Assembly: GCF_000482845.1 (NCBI RefSeq) | Contig: NZ_AXWV01000026.1 | Span: 1-54,043, forward strand | Direction of reading: 5' to 3' | DNA length: 54,043 bases | Source: Anaerobiospirillum succiniciproducens DSM 6400 | GTDB taxonomy: Bacteria; Pseudomonadota; Gammaproteobacteria; Enterobacterales; Succinivibrionaceae | In this document: positions 51,828-54,043 of the stretch, in pieces | Numbering within the stretch: the first letter of the stretch is position 1 | Layout: each line of letters begins with the position of its first letter | Position numbers and translations under genes: made by a program | Notes under the pieces: model-generated | Told to the model about the DNA's origin: nothing | The model's input: the letters and a program-made list of their open reading frames with translations, nothing else | The model's database searches: none

Positions 51828-53810
51828 GTGGTACCAGAGCATGTAAGAGCAGTTAGCAGACCAGTAAACACGGTTGTTGTTGACTCAAAATCCAAAGGAG
51901 CTAAGCGTTATCTTGTTAGAGAAAGGGCTGGCTACAAGACTTCAAAAGGAAACTACTCTGGACCAAGGAATGGCAAAGTCATTGGATACATAATCGATGG
52001 TGCGTATGTTCCAAGACAAGAAGAGAAAAAGCTACTAACACATAACTCTCGCTCAGTTATGCAGTATGGCGCTCCGGCGTTCGTGGCAAACAAGTGTAAG
52101 GATATTCATCAAGACTTGCTCTTATGCTTCGATCCTGAAGATGCTAACCGCATTATGACCATTGCCTCATTGAGAGTAATTGATCCAGGTATAGCTTGTA
52201 ATCGTTACCTTTCAAAAAGTCAGGGGTCATTTTTATCTGTCTTCTATCCTTGCATAGGACTCACAAAGAATGCGGTATCTGAGTTCATAAAGCATCTTGG
52301 CATGTGCACACAAGCTCATAAGAGCTTCTATGGCTGCAGACTTGCTCATGTTGCAAAGAACCAGAATATCTTTATTGATGGTGTCATTAAACAAGATACT
52401 GGCAATAATGATCTCTCTAGAGATTCTGCTAAGACACACCTTAAAGATCATAAAGAAAACTCTGTAATCTATGCATATAGCCACGATATGCAGGAGGTAA
52501 TTTGCTCAAAAGCTTACCAAGGCAACATGCTTGACTACAAAGCGTTCAGAGACTTTATTAAGAGCAACAACGTCACCAAAGGCATTCTTGTTTGTGATAA
52601 AGGCTTTCCTGTAAGTAAGATTAGGGATCTCATTGAACAATACCCTGATCTGCACTACATCTCACCGTACAGATGCAATGCCAAGGTGATTGATGAGCTT
52701 GACTTGTGTTCATATGAACAATGCGCAACATTGTCTAGTGGCGTGAATGTCCTTTGTAAGAAGGTATCTTTGCCTAATGGTAAGTACCTCTTTAGCATAA
52801 GAGATATGTCGCGAGCATCGTTAGAACAGAGTGGCATGATTCATAAAGGACTTAAGAACAATGGTACTTTCGATGGAGAAGAGTACTCAAAAAAGCTTCT
52901 TAAGATGGGAATGATTGTGTATGAGTCGGATCTTGACTTATCGCCTCTAGACATTCTCAGTCATTACGAGAATAGATGGTGGTTAGAGACCATATTCGAC
53001 TTATACAAGAACACATTAGACCTCGATATTACTAAGGCTCAATCACGTGAATCTGTTATTGGTAATGAGTTCATTAACTTTGTAGCAATGCTCATAGCAT
53101 GCAAGTTAAGAAATGCCATGAATGATATGGATAAGCTTTACGGCAGTGACGGTTCGACATTTGCCTCTAGAATGTCTGAACTTAGAGATGTCTACAGGGA
53201 GGTCAATGCCCCTGCTAAAGCTTTTATAGATGATGGTCACTGGGTTTTGCCTGCATCAAATGCCTCATTTACACTTATGGCAAGGCTTGGTTTAGTTGAT
53301 GACCCTTCTGGAGAACTCACTAAACTTCCAAAGTCTCGTGAGTCAAAAGCGCAAAGTAGCAAGGTTGAGTCACTGCCAACTCGTACCACAGACAAGCAAA
53401 ACGATGCATGTCAAAACGTCGATGCAATCTCAGAGGCTCAAGCTCATAAAACCATAGTGTCAGATGGTAATGAAACTGCAAAGGATAGCGGCTTAAAAAG
53501 AGGCAGAGGACGACCAAAAGGCAGTCTAAACAAGAAAACTATCGAGGCTATGAAACAAGGCCTTATAGTACCTAATGCTCCTAAAAGAGGTCGCGGACGA
53601 CCAAAAGGCAGCCTAAACAAGAAAACCATTGAGGCGATTAAGAACGGCTTGATAGACCCAAACGCACCTAAAAGAGGAAGAGGCCGTCCTAGTGGCAGTT
53701 CAAACAAGATAAGTGGCCATTTCAAGAGGAACTTTATAGGACCAATGCCTAATGGTCAAAAACATCCTGCTATGCGCAAGAATACAAATCCGAAAACTCT
53801 TTGGCCATAG
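51828..53810 (+). CDS. IS4/IS1634-type DDE transposase with three C-terminal AT-hooks
   Basis: Transposase of 660 residues starting with GTG at 51828, with AAAGGTG upstream. Catalytic residues: D184 in IFIDGVIK, D257 in LVCDKGFP and E387 in YENRWWLETIFDLY, the Y-R-E signature of the IS4 superfamily. Spacings are 73 and 130 residues. After residue 500 comes a linker and then three AT-hooks (RGRGRPKGS at about 558, 587; RGRGRPSGS at 616), spaced exactly 29 residues, each followed by NKK or NK. AT-hooks bind the minor groove of AT-rich DNA and are not usual in bacterial transposases of this family. The frame is intact, so it is probably active. Ends of the element were not found; the right end may lie outside the window. 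Confidence 0.8.
   Translation: MVPEHVRAVSRPVNTVVVDSKSKGAKRYLVRERAGYKTSKGNYSGPRNGKVIGYIIDGAYVPRQEEKKLLTHNSRSVMQYGAPAFVANKCKDIHQDLLLCFDPEDANRIMTIASLRVIDPGIACNRYLSKSQGSFLSVFYPCIGLTKNAVSEFIKHLGMCTQAHKSFYGCRLAHVAKNQNIFIDGVIKQDTGNNDLSRDSAKTHLKDHKENSVIYAYSHDMQEVICSKAYQGNMLDYKAFRDFIKSNNVTKGILVCDKGFPVSKIRDLIEQYPDLHYISPYRCNAKVIDELDLCSYEQCATLSSGVNVLCKKVSLPNGKYLFSIRDMSRASLEQSGMIHKGLKNNGTFDGEEYSKKLLKMGMIVYESDLDLSPLDILSHYENRWWLETIFDLYKNTLDLDITKAQSRESVIGNEFINFVAMLIACKLRNAMNDMDKLYGSDGSTFASRMSELRDVYREVNAPAKAFIDDGHWVLPASNASFTLMARLGLVDDPSGELTKLPKSRESKAQSSKVESLPTRTTDKQNDACQNVDAISEAQAHKTIVSDGNETAKDSGLKRGRGRPKGSLNKKTIEAMKQGLIVPNAPKRGRGRPKGSLNKKTIEAIKNGLIDPNAPKRGRGRPSGSSNKISGHFKRNFIGPMPNGQKHPAMRKNTNPKTLWP
53497..53700 (+). 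repeat. 87-bp coding repeat encoding the AT-hooks
   Basis: Three in-frame copies begin at about 53496, 53583 and 53670 (AAAAGAGG(C/T)(A/C)G). Each encodes the hook plus a spacer such as LNKKTIEAMKQGLI. Copies 1 and 2 are closest; the third diverges after the hook. Confidence 0.8.
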
Positions 53811-53891
53811 AAAACTATGATATCTTTGCAAGCGCAGGATAACTGTCAGAACTTTGCAGACACTTCGGTTGCATTCTGAGAGTTCAAAGAT

Positions 53892-54043
53892 TTGCTTAAA
53901 GTTTACTTAAGCAAAAGAAAATTGGAAATAGCTTACAGGGACAGGTTTATAAAGGCTACTTTTCCTGATTGCTATGAGCTTGAAAGCTATGATGCTCGTT
54001 ATGCTCCATGTGCACCAGAAATCATAAAGTATTTTTTCAAGTG
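53892..54043 (+). CDS. Possible partial gene running off the right edge
   Basis: A frame stays open from the TGA at 53877 to the window end. A TTG at 53892 preceded by GAGAG could start it. The product (YRDRFIKATFPDCYELESYD, then RYAPCAPEIIKYFF) looks protein-like but I recognise no family. It could also be a remnant that has lost its 5' end. Confidence 0.25.
   Translation, partial: MLKVYLSKRKLEIAYRDRFIKATFPDCYELESYDARYAPCAPEIIKYFFK

Noticed and set aside
1..54043. tRNA, rRNA or prophage genes
   Set aside because: No cloverleaf-like sequence, ribosomal RNA stretch or phage structural gene was recognised on either strand.

Overview
The window looks like chromosome from a motile, anaerobic gammaproteobacterium, probably of the Succinivibrionaceae (Anaerobiospirillum/Succinivibrio type). 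This is an inference from the tig-clpP-clpX-lon gene order, a Gram-negative porin, a MotY homologue (sodium-driven polar flagella) and a large flagellin set. The phosphotransferase (PTS) proteins look unusually Firmicutes-like. Spacers are long and carry many short tandem repeats.

Layout. 0-5.5 kb: the 5' end of an insertion-sequence HTH gene at the left edge, a porin whose last strand appears to have been replaced by IS sequence, a small hydrophobic protein, and a SulP anion transporter. 6.8-12.2 kb: an amino-sugar block with nagA, a CBM9-like protein, nagE (EIICB) and ptsH. Two matching LacI-type operators flank ptsH. 12.7-18.4 kb: six flagellin genes head to tail with 15-16 bp gaps and one terminator. 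The Shine-Dalgarno of the first and last copies sits in the loop of an inverted repeat, as expected for CsrA control. 19-21.3 kb: ptsI and crr, completing a GlcNAc PTS with ptsH and nagE. 22.4-25.3 kb: motY and a membrane-anchored Sel1-repeat protein. 25.9-27 kb: a cytoplasmic-looking GH84 N-acetylglucosaminidase. 28.3-37.6 kb: trigger factor, ClpP, ClpX and Lon. ClpP carries a Met/Pro/Asn/Gln-rich tail of about 155 residues, and Lon carries a Lys/Ala/Ser-rich N-terminal extension of about 385 residues.

37.9-54 kb is an accessory block of transposase-like genes. Two proteins (587 and 660 aa) keep a D-D-E triad; the second has three AT-hooks. Two others (599 and 677 aa) have an N-terminal HTH and keep both Asp at identical spacing (77 residues), but have Gln where the catalytic Glu belongs (134 residues further in both). 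Two larger proteins (758 and 753 aa) look like still more diverged relatives that have lost the first Asp. All are full length and open. I consider this family of apparently catalytically dead, transposase-derived proteins the best candidate for an undescribed system here. A GT2 glycosyltransferase and a small secreted protein sit among them.

How parts fit: the GH84 enzyme, NagE, EI, HPr, EIIAGlc and NagA make a route from GlcNAc conjugates to glucosamine-6-phosphate. The flagellins and motY serve swimming. All assignments come from reading the sequence; no database search was possible.
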